This document shows, piece by piece, positions 1 through 7,633 of a stretch of 8,952 bases of DNA. The stretch spans positions 1 through 8,952 of the forward strand of contig JAMPAW010000140.1 in assembly GCA_023666975.1 (NCBI GenBank), written 5' to 3'. Both the position numbers and the translations under genes were made by a program. Positions within the stretch are counted from its first letter, which is position 1; every line of letters starts with the position of its first letter. The notes beneath the pieces are model-generated. The model saw nothing but the letters and a program-made list of their open reading frames with translations. It did no database searches and was not told where the DNA came from. Source of the DNA: Clostridium sp. Its GTDB lineage: Bacteria > Bacillota_A > Clostridia > Lachnospirales > Lachnospiraceae.

Positions 1-54
1 TATGAAACAATCATGCTACGTCAAACTATCCAAAACTTAATTTTCGCTGTACTA

Positions 55-81
55 GTATTACTTGATGATCAGCAATAATAC
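55..81. promoter_or_regulatory. Upstream dyad, candidate LysR-type binding site
   Basis: GTATTA (55-60) is mirrored exactly by TAATAC (76-81), 15 bases apart, with TGATCA in between. If transcription starts near base 125, the dyad spans about -70 to -44. LysR-type proteins usually bind an AT-rich dyad around -65 to recognise their target or to regulate themselves. The position fits, but the arms are short and no classical T-N11-A core stands out, so the site is an inference. Confidence 0.35.
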
Positions 82-89
82 AGGGTTGC

Positions 90-118
90 TTGACAGATGA
101 TAACACAAAAGTTATAAT
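90..118 (+). promoter_or_regulatory. Perfect consensus sigma-70/SigA promoter of the LysR gene
   Basis: TTGACA (90-95) and TATAAT (113-118) are both exact consensus matches separated by the optimal 17 bases. Transcription should start near base 125, giving an untranslated leader of about 64 bases before the ATG at 189. It probably serves the LysR gene and, by read-through, the glycosyltransferase and GH9 genes. A promoter this strong in front of a regulator suggests that expression is limited by repression, which would fit the dyads on either side. Confidence 0.8.
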
Positions 119-131
119 AAAAATATTATCT

Positions 132-161
132 ATGGATTCCTGATGGATATTGGGAATCCAT
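132..161 (+). promoter_or_regulatory. 9-bp inverted repeat in the LysR gene leader
   Basis: ATGGATTCC (132-140) and GGAATCCAT (153-161) are perfect reverse complements with a 12-base loop. The repeat begins about 7 bases after the predicted transcription start and ends 16 bases before the GGAG ribosome site. It could be an operator overlapping initial transcription or a 5' hairpin that stabilises the mRNA. It has no T-run and is not a terminator. Confidence 0.5.
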
Positions 162-188
162 TTTTACGAAATGAAATGGAGATTAGGT

Positions 189-1085
189 ATGGAATTACAA
201 CAGTTACAGTATTTTTTGGTGGCAGCCCAGTATGAGCATATCACGAAAGCGGCAAATTCACTGCATATTGCGCAGCCGGCACTGTCGCAATCCATTAAGC
301 GGCTGGAGGCGGAGCTGGGGGTGAAGCTGTTTGACCGCAAGAAAGGGGGAATCATGTTAAGTGATTCCGGCAGGCTTTTGGTGGAAGAACTGAAGCCGAT
401 CATGAAGAGTCTGGACAGCCTTCCCAAAAAACTAGCGGACACTGCCAAAAAGCAGCATCAGACGATCCATTTGAACGTGTTGGCAGCGTCGGTGCTGGTG
501 ACAAACTGCATTATCGCTTATAAGGCAAAGCACCCGGATATCAACTTTCATTTTCTGCAGAATCAGTTTTCCATGGATTATGACCTCTGCATTACGGCGG
601 CATTGCCGAGGAAGAATCCTGCCGCCAATCAGGCAGTCTTAGAGGAGAAGTTCTTTTTGGCCGTGCCGGCAAATTCAAAATATGCAAGGTATAAGGAAAT
701 CCAGCTTAGTGAAGTGGCCGAGGAGGGATTTATTGTCATGGCAGATACCAGGCCGATTCGGAGTATCTGTGACCAGTTCTGCCTGGAGGCGGGATTTTCA
801 CCGGATATTGTTTTTGAGAGTATGAATTTTGAGTCTGTGCGCAGTCTGATTAGTGCCGGTCTGGGTGTGGGATTCTGGCCGGAGTATTCGTGGGAGAGTG
901 CAGAACACTCGCAGAATATGGTGCTTTTACCGATAATCAGTCCGGAGTGTAAGCGGGATATTATTATCACCTATAATCAGCAGTTTTCCGAGAACAGGAT
1001 TGTCAAGGAGTTCTATGATTTTCTTATTGAATTTGCCATGGATTGTAAGGAAAAGCACCAGCGGAGCAGGGAAGCAAACCGGTAG
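189..1085 (+). CDS. LysR-family transcriptional regulator
   Basis: This is a 298-residue DNA-binding regulator, the usual LysR length. Residues 1-60 form the winged helix-turn-helix, with the typical LQYFLVAA start, the AANSLHIAQPALSQSIKRLE recognition region (about 21-40) and the LGVKLFDR wing. The rest is a periplasmic-binding-protein-like effector domain, ending with the familiar segment SVRSLISAGLGVGFWPEYSW. The ATG at 189 was chosen because the LysR N-terminus begins there and GGAG lies 7 bases upstream. A TTG at 150 would add 13 unconserved residues inside the leader inverted repeat. The gene follows a perfect consensus promoter and is probably first in an operon with the glycosyltransferase and GH9 genes. 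The ligand cannot be read from the sequence; an oligosaccharide-linked signal is only a guess from the neighbours. Confidence 0.95.
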   Translation: MELQQLQYFLVAAQYEHITKAANSLHIAQPALSQSIKRLEAELGVKLFDRKKGGIMLSDSGRLLVEELKPIMKSLDSLPKKLADTAKKQHQTIHLNVLAASVLVTNCIIAYKAKHPDINFHFLQNQFSMDYDLCITAALPRKNPAANQAVLEEKFFLAVPANSKYARYKEIQLSEVAEEGFIVMADTRPIRSICDQFCLEAGFSPDIVFESMNFESVRSLISAGLGVGFWPEYSWESAEHSQNMVLLPIISPECKRDIIITYNQQFSENRIVKEFYDFLIEFAMDCKEKHQRSREANR

Positions 1086-1117
1086 ACAGACCGGGGAATG
1101 TTTTACAGGAGGAGCCT

Positions 1118-2128
1118 ATGATAACCATTAGCACTTGCATGATTGTAAAAAATGAGGAGAAAATGCTTTCCAGATGCTTAGAATGTGTCAGGGCATTTTC
1201 CGATGAAATCATTATCGTTGATACCGGTTCCACTGACCGAACCAAGGAGATTGCCGCCGCCTATACCGATAAGATATATGATTTTGAATGGATAAATGAT
1301 TTTTCTGCTGCGCGCAACTTTTCATTTTCCAAGGCGACAAAGGAATATATTTATATTGCCGATGCAGACGAGGTGATTGATGAGGCGAATATCCGGCAGA
1401 TATTGGACCTGAAAAAGATACTTTTGCCGGAAATTGACATTGTGCAGATGTATTATACGAATCAGCTTGAATTTGGAACCACCTATAATTATGATAAAGA
1501 ATACCGTCCGAAGCTGGTAAAGCGTTTACGGCAGTTTGTCTGGCAGGACCCGCTCCACGAGACGATTAAACTGGAACCGGTGATTTATGACAGTGACATT
1601 GCGATTATCCATAAGCCTCATGAGAGCCATAGCGCAAGGGATTTCGCAAATCTGCAGAGAATGACGGAGGCAGGGACGTTTTTATCGCCGAAGCTGAATA
1701 TTATGTATGCAAAGGAATTGTTTATTGCGGGAGAGCAGGAGGATTTTCTGGCTGCTCAAAAATATTTTGAGCGATTATTGGAAAATGTGCTTCAGGACAA
1801 TGAACTGCGGGCAGTCCAGTGTGTATTGGTAAAATGTTATGCTCTTAATAGGGACGCACATCGTATTCTTGGTGCTGCCTTAAAGCATATGGCAAACGGT
1901 GACGGCAGCTCCGAGGTGTGCACATGTCTGGGACAGTATTATGAGGAAGCGGGCGAATATGGTGAGGCGGTTATCTGGTATTATAACGGCGCCTATGAAA
2001 CGCAGAGTGAATTATCCTTAAGATACAGCCGGGAGATACCGCTTCAGGGCTTGATACGGTGTTATCAGGCATTGAATGACGGGGAACAGGCGGCTTTTTA
2101 TACCGAAGAGCTGGAGAAAATGGTATAG
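1118..2128 (+). CDS. GT2-family glycosyltransferase with TPR-like C-terminal region
   Basis: This is a 336-residue soluble protein with no signal peptide or membrane segment. Residues 1-100 are a GT-A fold of family 2: the start TISTCMIVKNEE, then EIIIVDTGSTDRT (30-42), which contacts the nucleotide, and the metal-binding ADADE (81-85, a DXD-type motif). DPLHET (144-149) and IIHKPHES (163-170) follow and are typical of this subgroup. From about residue 195 onward, helical repeats such as YYEEAGEYGEAVIWYYNGAY resemble TPR units. Bacterial proteins with this layout transfer a sugar from a nucleotide donor; SunS, the peptide S-glycosyltransferase of Bacillus, shares the N-terminal pattern, but the acceptor here is unknown. 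AGGAGG (1107-1112) sits 5 bases before the ATG. The gene lies 32 bp after the LysR stop and 41 bp before the GH9 start, so co-transcription is likely. Confidence 0.88.
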   Translation: MITISTCMIVKNEEKMLSRCLECVRAFSDEIIIVDTGSTDRTKEIAAAYTDKIYDFEWINDFSAARNFSFSKATKEYIYIADADEVIDEANIRQILDLKKILLPEIDIVQMYYTNQLEFGTTYNYDKEYRPKLVKRLRQFVWQDPLHETIKLEPVIYDSDIAIIHKPHESHSARDFANLQRMTEAGTFLSPKLNIMYAKELFIAGEQEDFLAAQKYFERLLENVLQDNELRAVQCVLVKCYALNRDAHRILGAALKHMANGDGSSEVCTCLGQYYEEAGEYGEAVIWYYNGAYETQSELSLRYSREIPLQGLIRCYQALNDGEQAAFYTEELEKMV

Positions 2129-2169
2129 CTGCCGTGCACAGGACGATATGTTTGGAGGAAGACGGGAAG

Positions 2170-3858
2170 ATGATATATGTGGACCAGTTGGGATATGCAC
2201 CCCATAGTAAAAAGACGGCAGTTCTGGCCGAAAACGGTGCTGTTGAACCGGAAAAGGGGGAACGGCAGATAAGGGTGCTGGACGAAAAAGGAGATTGTGT
2301 GTTTGAAGGCAGGGCAGTCTATTTTGGATATGATGAGGCTTCCGGAGATTATATCTGGCAGGCGGATTTTTCTAAGGTCAGTACAGAGGGGATTTACCGG
2401 ATTGAGAGCGGGCAGCGGGAGGAATCCTGTCATTTTCGCATTGGTGCAGATTTGTATAGGCATTTAAATCGGGTATTGTGTAAATCGTTTTACTATCAGC
2501 GCTGCGGCATGGAACTTAAGGAAAAGCATGCCGGTATTTTTCAAAGGAAATGCTGCCATGAAAAAGGGGCTGTTATGCTGGAGGATTATCTTCATTGGCA
2601 AAACGGGGAACGGGAGAGGAAGCTGCTTGACGTTACCGGAGGCTGGCATGATGCCGGAGACTATGGCAGATACACGACAGCAGCCACCACTGCCTTAGCA
2701 CATCTGCTATATGCATGGAGTTTTTTTCCAAACTGCTTTCAGATAAATCTGGATATACCGGAGAGCGGAAACGGGATAGACGATATGTTGAATGAATGTC
2801 TTTATGAACTGAAATGGCTGTTAAAAATGCAGATGCCGGACGGCAGCGTATGCCATAAGCTCACGTCGATGCGGCATGCAAATTTTGTCATGCCCGATGA
2901 AGATAAAAGGCAGATGATTCTGTTTCCTGTGTCTACGATGGCGACAGCGGATTTTGCGGCAGTTATGGCGAAGGCTTACCGGGTGTATCGCAGGCTGGAC
3001 GCAGATTTTGCAGATACGGCATTACGGGCGGCAAAACGGGCATGGGCTTGGCTGGAGAGCCACCCGGAATTTATCGGATTTAACAACCCTAAGGAGTGCA
3101 ATACCGGAGAGTATGGCGACCGGGACGACAGCGATGAACGGTTGTGGGCTGCTGTAGAGCTTTTCCGGTGTACGGGTGATTTGGCTTATTTGGAAAAGGC
3201 GGAGCCGCTTTTGCAGAGTATTGAGGAAAAAAGCGGATTGGGCTGGAGAGACGTAGCTGCTTTTGCCGGCTGGGCAATACTGGAGGATCAGCTGGCAGGA
3301 CGAGTGGAAAGCGAAGCGGTAATCGCAAAACAGGAGGAGCAGTTACAGCAGCAATATCGGAATATCTTTATTGAAGAGGCAAGCAGGCTGGAAGCAGTGA
3401 GCCGCCGGTGCGGCTACATGGTGGCGATGACAAAGGAGGAATACTGCTGGGGAAGCAATTCCGTACCGTTAAACAGAGGAATGCTTTTGGCGACAGCATA
3501 TCTGCTGAGCGGAGAAAAAACTTTTCTGGAGTGTGCCGGGCAGCAGCTGCACTATGTATTGGGAGTAAATGCTGCGGGTTACAGTTATATTAGCGGAGTC
3601 GGCGAATGTGCCTGCCGCAATCTTCACCATAGGGTAACGGTGGCAGACGGGATTGTGGAAACGATTCCCGGATTTGTTTCGGGCGGTGCCAACGGACAGC
3701 CGGCAGATGAGAAAGCGGAATGGATGATTGCACCGGGAACTCCTCCGATGAAGTGCTATCTGGATATATGGGAATGCTATTCCTTGAATGAGCCGACGAT
3801 ATACTGGAATTCGGCGGCCGTGTTTGTCACGGCATTTATGCAGAGTCTTACATCGTGA
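2170..3858 (+). CDS. Cytoplasmic glycoside hydrolase family 9 (cellulase-type) enzyme
   Basis: This 562-residue protein belongs to GH9, the inverting beta-glucanases. Residues 1-92 form the Ig-like domain that precedes many GH9 catalytic modules (start IYVDQLGYAP). The (alpha/alpha)6 barrel follows. GGWHDAGDYGRY (157-168) holds the catalytic-base aspartates D161 and D164. LGVNAAGYSYISGVG (464-478) and LHHR (485-488) line the active site. The D..W..YSLNEP..YWN block (532-547) supplies the proton donor E541. All key residues are present, so it should be active. There is no signal peptide, dockerin or carbohydrate-binding module, so it probably acts in the cytoplasm on imported oligosaccharides such as cellodextrins; an exo-type beta-glucosidase or glucosaminidase activity is also possible. 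The ATG at 2170 was chosen because the Ig-like domain starts there and GGAGG lies at 2154-2158. A GTG at 2134 would add 12 unconserved residues. Confidence 0.92.
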   Translation: MIYVDQLGYAPHSKKTAVLAENGAVEPEKGERQIRVLDEKGDCVFEGRAVYFGYDEASGDYIWQADFSKVSTEGIYRIESGQREESCHFRIGADLYRHLNRVLCKSFYYQRCGMELKEKHAGIFQRKCCHEKGAVMLEDYLHWQNGERERKLLDVTGGWHDAGDYGRYTTAATTALAHLLYAWSFFPNCFQINLDIPESGNGIDDMLNECLYELKWLLKMQMPDGSVCHKLTSMRHANFVMPDEDKRQMILFPVSTMATADFAAVMAKAYRVYRRLDADFADTALRAAKRAWAWLESHPEFIGFNNPKECNTGEYGDRDDSDERLWAAVELFRCTGDLAYLEKAEPLLQSIEEKSGLGWRDVAAFAGWAILEDQLAGRVESEAVIAKQEEQLQQQYRNIFIEEASRLEAVSRRCGYMVAMTKEEYCWGSNSVPLNRGMLLATAYLLSGEKTFLECAGQQLHYVLGVNAAGYSYISGVGECACRNLHHRVTVADGIVETIPGFVSGGANGQPADEKAEWMIAPGTPPMKCYLDIWECYSLNEPTIYWNSAAVFVTAFMQSLTS

Positions 3859-3873
3859 AACTGCTGTTATACT

Positions 3874-3916
3874 AGTTACACTTAATATTTGCCGCAGGCA
3901 AATGTTTAGTGTAACT
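3874..3916. repeat. 20-bp near-perfect palindrome after the GH9 gene
   Basis: Arms 3874-3893 and 3897-3916 pair over 20 positions with one mismatch (T-T) and one G-U pair, closed by the 3-base loop GCA. The outer nine bases, AGTTACACT and AGTGTAACT, match perfectly. It starts 15 bases after the GH9 stop codon. Neither strand has a T-run beside it, so it is not a standard intrinsic terminator. It may be a Rho-assisted or processing hairpin at the operon's 3' end, or a small palindromic repeat present elsewhere in the genome. Confidence 0.75.
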
Positions 3917-3936
3917 GCATATACCGCGGCGAATAA

Positions 3937-4059
3937 TTGGAAACGGCAATCAATTTCGTTCGCGAGTATAAAATTGCCGGGGATTTTGACGGTAATATAA
4001 AACGGTGCGGAAAACGGAGCAGAGAGATGATGATGGTATCGGATAGGAGATTACGATGA
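3937..4059 (+). CDS. Possible short ORF overlapping the SNF2 start
   Basis: A reading frame runs from a TTG at 3937 to a TGA at 4057-4059 (40 codons), with the previous stop at 3934. Its codons favour purines in first position, as real genes do, and the product (containing FVREYKIAGDFDGNIKR) looks protein-like, basic and soluble. Its stop overlaps the SNF2 start as ATGA, the usual arrangement for translational coupling. No good ribosome site precedes the TTG. A shorter version starts at ATG 4027, encodes about ten residues and has GGAG (4016-4019) 7 bases before it. It could be a leader peptide, a small protein, the 3' remnant of a lost gene, or chance. I do not recognise a family. Confidence 0.3.
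   Translation: METAINFVREYKIAGDFDGNIKRCGKRSREMMMVSDRRLR
3974..4001 (+). promoter_or_regulatory. Weak promoter candidate for the SNF2 gene
   Basis: TTGCCG (3974-3979) and TATAAA (3996-4001) are separated by 16 bases. Transcription would start near 4008 and include the ten-codon ATG frame at 4027. The match is moderate and other AT-rich hexamers lie nearby, so the assignment is tentative. Confidence 0.25.
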
Positions 4060-7000
4060 GCATACTGACAGACAATTCAATCAGACAGAAATGTGTATTA
4101 CCGGCTACCTTTCGCCGTGGGAAAACGTTATTCCAAGAGGATGCTGTTTTTTCCCTGTTGATGAAAAAGGTTTCTGCTGACAGCGTACAGCTGATTGGTG
4201 ACGTAGAGGGTTCCGGCGGTAATCTCTACCAGACCAGTGTACGGCTGGAAATGTGGGGGGATTTCGGGCCGTTGAGGATAGGAGAGGGACGCTGTGACTG
4301 TAAGGCGTTTGCGGAATATAATGGATTTTGCAAGCATCTGGTAGCTACCCTGCTGGAGACGGATTACTGCGTGGAAGAGCAGGAGGTGTTCGATTTGCTG
4401 AGAAACGGCAGTGACGGGCAGTCCTTTGATGTGCTGCAGGAGCGGGTGGAGACGGAAATGCCGGAAGATGATGACGAAGATGACAGGGAGAGAACACTGG
4501 ACCGATATCTGGGGGAACTTTTGGAAAAGGAACTGGTCACAAGGGGAATGCCGCAATCTGCGCAGATAACGGCATCAGGAAGGACGTTTTCCGATGTCAG
4601 TCCGGTAACGCAGAAGGACAGCTCGAAAGAATTATTAGATGCGATTTCCGGTGTCGTTTTGCAGCAGAGAAACCGGTTTTGTCAGGAACTCGCCGGCGGG
4701 GACGTAGAGCTTGAGGTCACGCTTTATTTGGAGAGGGAATCGGAAAAGCTGGGACTGAGAATCGGAAGAAGCCAGATGTATGTGGTAAAAAATATTGAGG
4801 AGCTGGTAGACAATATTCGCAGGCAGCAGTTTGTCCAATACGGGAAAAATCTGGAGTTTGTCCATACGCAGAGTGCATTTACGAAAGAGGCATTGTCGGT
4901 AGTATCCTTCCTGTTGAACGTATCTTTTCCTAAGACGGATTATTTTACCTACAGAATGACCGACAGACGTTATCTGGAGCTTGACGCAGCGCAGCTGCAG
5001 GAATTGCTTGCCCTTTATGCGGGGGAAAAGCTGCTGGTCCAGACTTATATGGAACGCATGAAGAAGAAAATACCGGTACGGCAGCAGGACCCGTTTCTTC
5101 CGATAACGATAAAGGGAATGGATAACGGTAATTCGGTCAGTATTGTCTTTCCGGAGGTTTTGCTGTTGGAGGGAGTGAAAAATTTTTCGATTTGGTGGGA
5201 CGACTGCATATATATCTGTTCAGAAGAGTTTTGCCGGGAGATGAAGGAACTGGTAAAACTGATGACGGTTTACAAGCCGCAGGCATACCGGACAGTAGAG
5301 TCCCGTTATCGCTTTTACTCTGCACAGGATACCGATTTTCATCTGTCAAAGCGGGATTATGCGTCTTTTTGCGCCACATTACTGCCGATTATGGAAAAAT
5401 ATGCAGATGTCCGGATAGAGGATATGGATTTTTCCGTATATCAGATAGAGGAGCCGGAATTTGTATTATATCTGGATATGACTGAACAGTGCGAGGTAGT
5501 CTGCCGGGCGAAGGCCGTTTATGGAGAGAGGGAGCACAATTTGATCCGGCTGGCATCGCTGCAGGAAACCTATCGAGATGTGAGAATGGAATATGAACTG
5601 AGGACGCTTGTGGAGCAGTATTTTCCAGAGAAAACAGACGACAGGGAGCAGTACGTTTTGCGGGGAGATGATGACGGGCTGGCAGCTTTAGTGGAATATG
5701 GCGTAGAAGAACTGCGGAATCTGGCAGATGTCTTTATCTCAGAGGCATTTAAACGGATTAGGGTGACAGCGGCAGTTCATGTGACCACAGGACTGTCGGT
5801 AAAGGGGAATCTCTTAAATGTACAGTGGGATATATCGGGCATGTCCAAGGAGGAGCTCTATGATATTCTCAGTGCATACCGTGGGAGAAAAAAGTATTTT
5901 CGGCTAAAAAACGGAGAACTGTTGAATCTGGCAGAAAGCGGAATCGGTGTATTTGCAGACCTGCAGGAAAATCTGCATTTATCCAAGGCACAGCTTAAGG
6001 CGGGAATGGCGGAGGTGCCGCTCTACCGTTCACTGTACCTTGAGGCGCTGATGAAGGAGAATGCGGATAAAATCAGGGTTTCCCGCGATGATATGTTTAG
6101 GCGGATAATCAGCAGTTTTGATGCACATAAGAAATATGTGCTGCCGGACGGGCTGAATGCGAATCTAAGAGAGTACCAGAAAGAAGGTTATCAATGGGCA
6201 TGCTCTCTGGCAGAGCTGGGATTTGGCGGTATACTTGCAGATGATATGGGACTGGGAAAGACCCTGCAGATGATCGCCTATTTATGCTCGGTAAAGGGAC
6301 CGGTACATCTGGTGGTATGTCCGGCCTCCTTAGTCTATAACTGGGAAGCAGAATTTCAGCGCTTTGCTCCCAAGCTGCGGATAGGTCTGGTGGTCGGAAA
6401 TGCACAGGAGCGGCATGAACTGCTTGCTGAGTGGCAGTATTATGATGTGCTGGTGACCTCCTATGACTTGCTGAAGAGAGATATTGATTTTTATGCGGGA
6501 AAACGGTTTGGCTGTGAGATTATTGATGAGGCACAGTATATTAAAAATCCGTCTACGCAGGCGGCGAAAGCCGTAAAATCTGTTGAGAGCAGAAACCGGT
6601 TTGCCCTGACCGGCACACCGATCGAAAACCGTTTAAGTGAGCTTTGGAGCATATTTGAATATCTGATGCCCGGATATTTATACAGCTACAAATATTTCAA
6701 GGAAACGTTTGAACAGAATATTGTGGAGGGAACAAAAGAGGAAAAGGAGGCACTCGACAAGCTGCATGCGATGACGGCGCCATTTTTGCTCAGGCGGCTG
6801 AAAAAAGATGTGTTAAAGGATTTGCCGGATAAAGTGGAAAAGGTAGTATACACGAGATTTGGCAGGGAACAGGACAGGCTTTACAGAGCGGCCGAGAAAA
6901 ATATTGTGATGAATTTAAATGAGAAGTCCGGGAAGGAGATACAGGAGAATAAGCTGCAGATTTTGGCAGAATTAACCAGACTGAGACAGCTATGCTGTGA

Positions 7001-7544
7001 CCCTGCGCTGCTGTATGATAATTACAAGGGCGGTTCTGCGAAAATCGATACCTGTATGGAAGTGTTGGAGAATGCCATAGAGGGCGGGCACCGTGTTCTG
7101 TTGTTTTCTCAATTTACCAGTATGCTTGATTTGTTGGTTCTCCGGCTGAAGGAGAGGAGGATACCGTTCCTGATGCTGACAGGGAGTACCGGGAAGGCGA
7201 AAAGGCGGGATTTGGTGGAGCAGTTTCAAAACGGCAAGGGAAAGGTATTTTTGATTTCCCTTAAGGCAGGAGGCACAGGATTAAACCTGACGGCGGCTGA
7301 CTTGGTGATACATTATGACCCGTGGTGGAATGTTGCGGCACAGAATCAGGCTACAGACCGTACTCATCGTATCGGACAGAGCAATGATGTGACCGTGGTG
7401 AAATTGATCGCTCAGGGAACGATAGAGGAGAGAATATTGAAGCTTCAGGAAATGAAGCAGGATTTGGCGGATAAGATTATTTCTGCTGACGGAGTATCGC
7501 TTTCTGGCCTGTCTAAGGAGGAACTGCTGGGACTGTTCAATTAG
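4056..7544 (+). CDS. SWIM zinc-finger SNF2-family helicase-like ATPase
   Basis: This 1162-residue protein couples ATP hydrolysis to movement on double-stranded DNA. Its order is: a SWIM zinc finger (C80, C82, C92, H94) for nucleic-acid or protein binding; an acidic linker (about 137-145); a long middle region like the bacterial SNF2-associated domain (roughly 340-640); then the two-lobed motor. Visible motor motifs are Walker A DMGLGKT (730-736), the Walker B-type DEAQ box (824-827), LTGTP (851-855), KAGGTGLNL (1070-1078) and motif VI QATDRTHRIGQ (1098-1108). All are intact, so an active ATPase is expected. AGGAG (4045-4049) lies 6 bases before the ATG. The closest familiar architecture is the Firmicute YwqA type; as I recall, Bacillus carries the SWIM part as a separate neighbouring protein. 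A role in chromosome or transcription maintenance is likely but unproven. No nuclease or methylase neighbour points to defence. Confidence 0.95.
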   Translation: MSILTDNSIRQKCVLPATFRRGKTLFQEDAVFSLLMKKVSADSVQLIGDVEGSGGNLYQTSVRLEMWGDFGPLRIGEGRCDCKAFAEYNGFCKHLVATLLETDYCVEEQEVFDLLRNGSDGQSFDVLQERVETEMPEDDDEDDRERTLDRYLGELLEKELVTRGMPQSAQITASGRTFSDVSPVTQKDSSKELLDAISGVVLQQRNRFCQELAGGDVELEVTLYLERESEKLGLRIGRSQMYVVKNIEELVDNIRRQQFVQYGKNLEFVHTQSAFTKEALSVVSFLLNVSFPKTDYFTYRMTDRRYLELDAAQLQELLALYAGEKLLVQTYMERMKKKIPVRQQDPFLPITIKGMDNGNSVSIVFPEVLLLEGVKNFSIWWDDCIYICSEEFCREMKELVKLMTVYKPQAYRTVESRYRFYSAQDTDFHLSKRDYASFCATLLPIMEKYADVRIEDMDFSVYQIEEPEFVLYLDMTEQCEVVCRAKAVYGEREHNLIRLASLQETYRDVRMEYELRTLVEQYFPEKTDDREQYVLRGDDDGLAALVEYGVEELRNLADVFISEAFKRIRVTAAVHVTTGLSVKGNLLNVQWDISGMSKEELYDILSAYRGRKKYFRLKNGELLNLAESGIGVFADLQENLHLSKAQLKAGMAEVPLYRSLYLEALMKENADKIRVSRDDMFRRIISSFDAHKKYVLPDGLNANLREYQKEGYQWACSLAELGFGGILADDMGLGKTLQMIAYLCSVKGPVHLVVCPASLVYNWEAEFQRFAPKLRIGLVVGNAQERHELLAEWQYYDVLVTSYDLLKRDIDFYAGKRFGCEIIDEAQYIKNPSTQAAKAVKSVESRNRFALTGTPIENRLSELWSIFEYLMPGYLYSYKYFKETFEQNIVEGTKEEKEALDKLHAMTAPFLLRRLKKDVLKDLPDKVEKVVYTRFGREQDRLYRAAEKNIVMNLNEKSGKEIQENKLQILAELTRLRQLCCDPALLYDNYKGGSAKIDTCMEVLENAIEGGHRVLLFSQFTSMLDLLVLRLKERRIPFLMLTGSTGKAKRRDLVEQFQNGKGKVFLISLKAGGTGLNLTAADLVIHYDPWWNVAAQNQATDRTHRIGQSNDVTVVKLIAQGTIEERILKLQEMKQDLADKIISADGVSLSGLSKEELLGLFN

Positions 7545-7557
7545 AGATATATTTTTA

Positions 7558-7586
7558 TTGCAAATTTGTGTGTGTTTCGGTAAAAT
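7558..7586 (+). promoter_or_regulatory. Promoter candidate for the SDR gene
   Basis: TTGCAA (7558-7563) and TAAAAT (7581-7586) are separated by the optimal 17 bases; the second matches consensus at five of six positions. It lies in the AT-rich gap just after the SNF2 stop and would start transcription near 7593, about 40 bases before the SDR start. No terminator separates the two genes, so read-through from SNF2 is also possible. Confidence 0.5.
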
Positions 7587-7633
7587 GAGGTTATACATGC
7601 TTGATGAAATATTATGGAAAGGAAGGTAGATTT

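Noticed and set aside
1..14. Divergent minus-strand gene starting at ATG 14
   Set aside because: Only four codons are visible and no ribosome site or promoter is evident on that strand.
150..188. TTG start giving 13 extra residues to the LysR protein
   Set aside because: The extension is not LysR-like, begins inside the leader inverted repeat and lacks a ribosome site; ATG 189 has GGAG.
164..448. Minus-strand ORF of 94 codons under the LysR gene
   Set aside because: It lies fully opposite a clear LysR domain, has no ribosome site and its product looks unlike any protein.
2134..2169. GTG start for the GH9 gene
   Set aside because: It adds 12 unconserved residues and would place the GGAGG site inside the gene.
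3944..3979. CGGCAAT/ATTGCCG inverted repeat
   Set aside because: Seven bases with a 22-base loop and competing alternative pairings are weak enough to be chance.
3788..4000. 70-codon plus-strand ORF crossing the GH9 end and the palindrome
   Set aside because: It overlaps the conserved GH9 C-terminus in another frame and is partly made of the palindrome; there is no ribosome site.
4056..7544. SNF2 gene as part of a DISARM-like or other defence system
   Set aside because: No methylase, nuclease or phospholipase D-type gene is nearby; the neighbours are metabolic.
7281..7598. Minus-strand ORF over the SNF2 3' end
   Set aside because: It is a shadow of conserved helicase motifs with no ribosome site.
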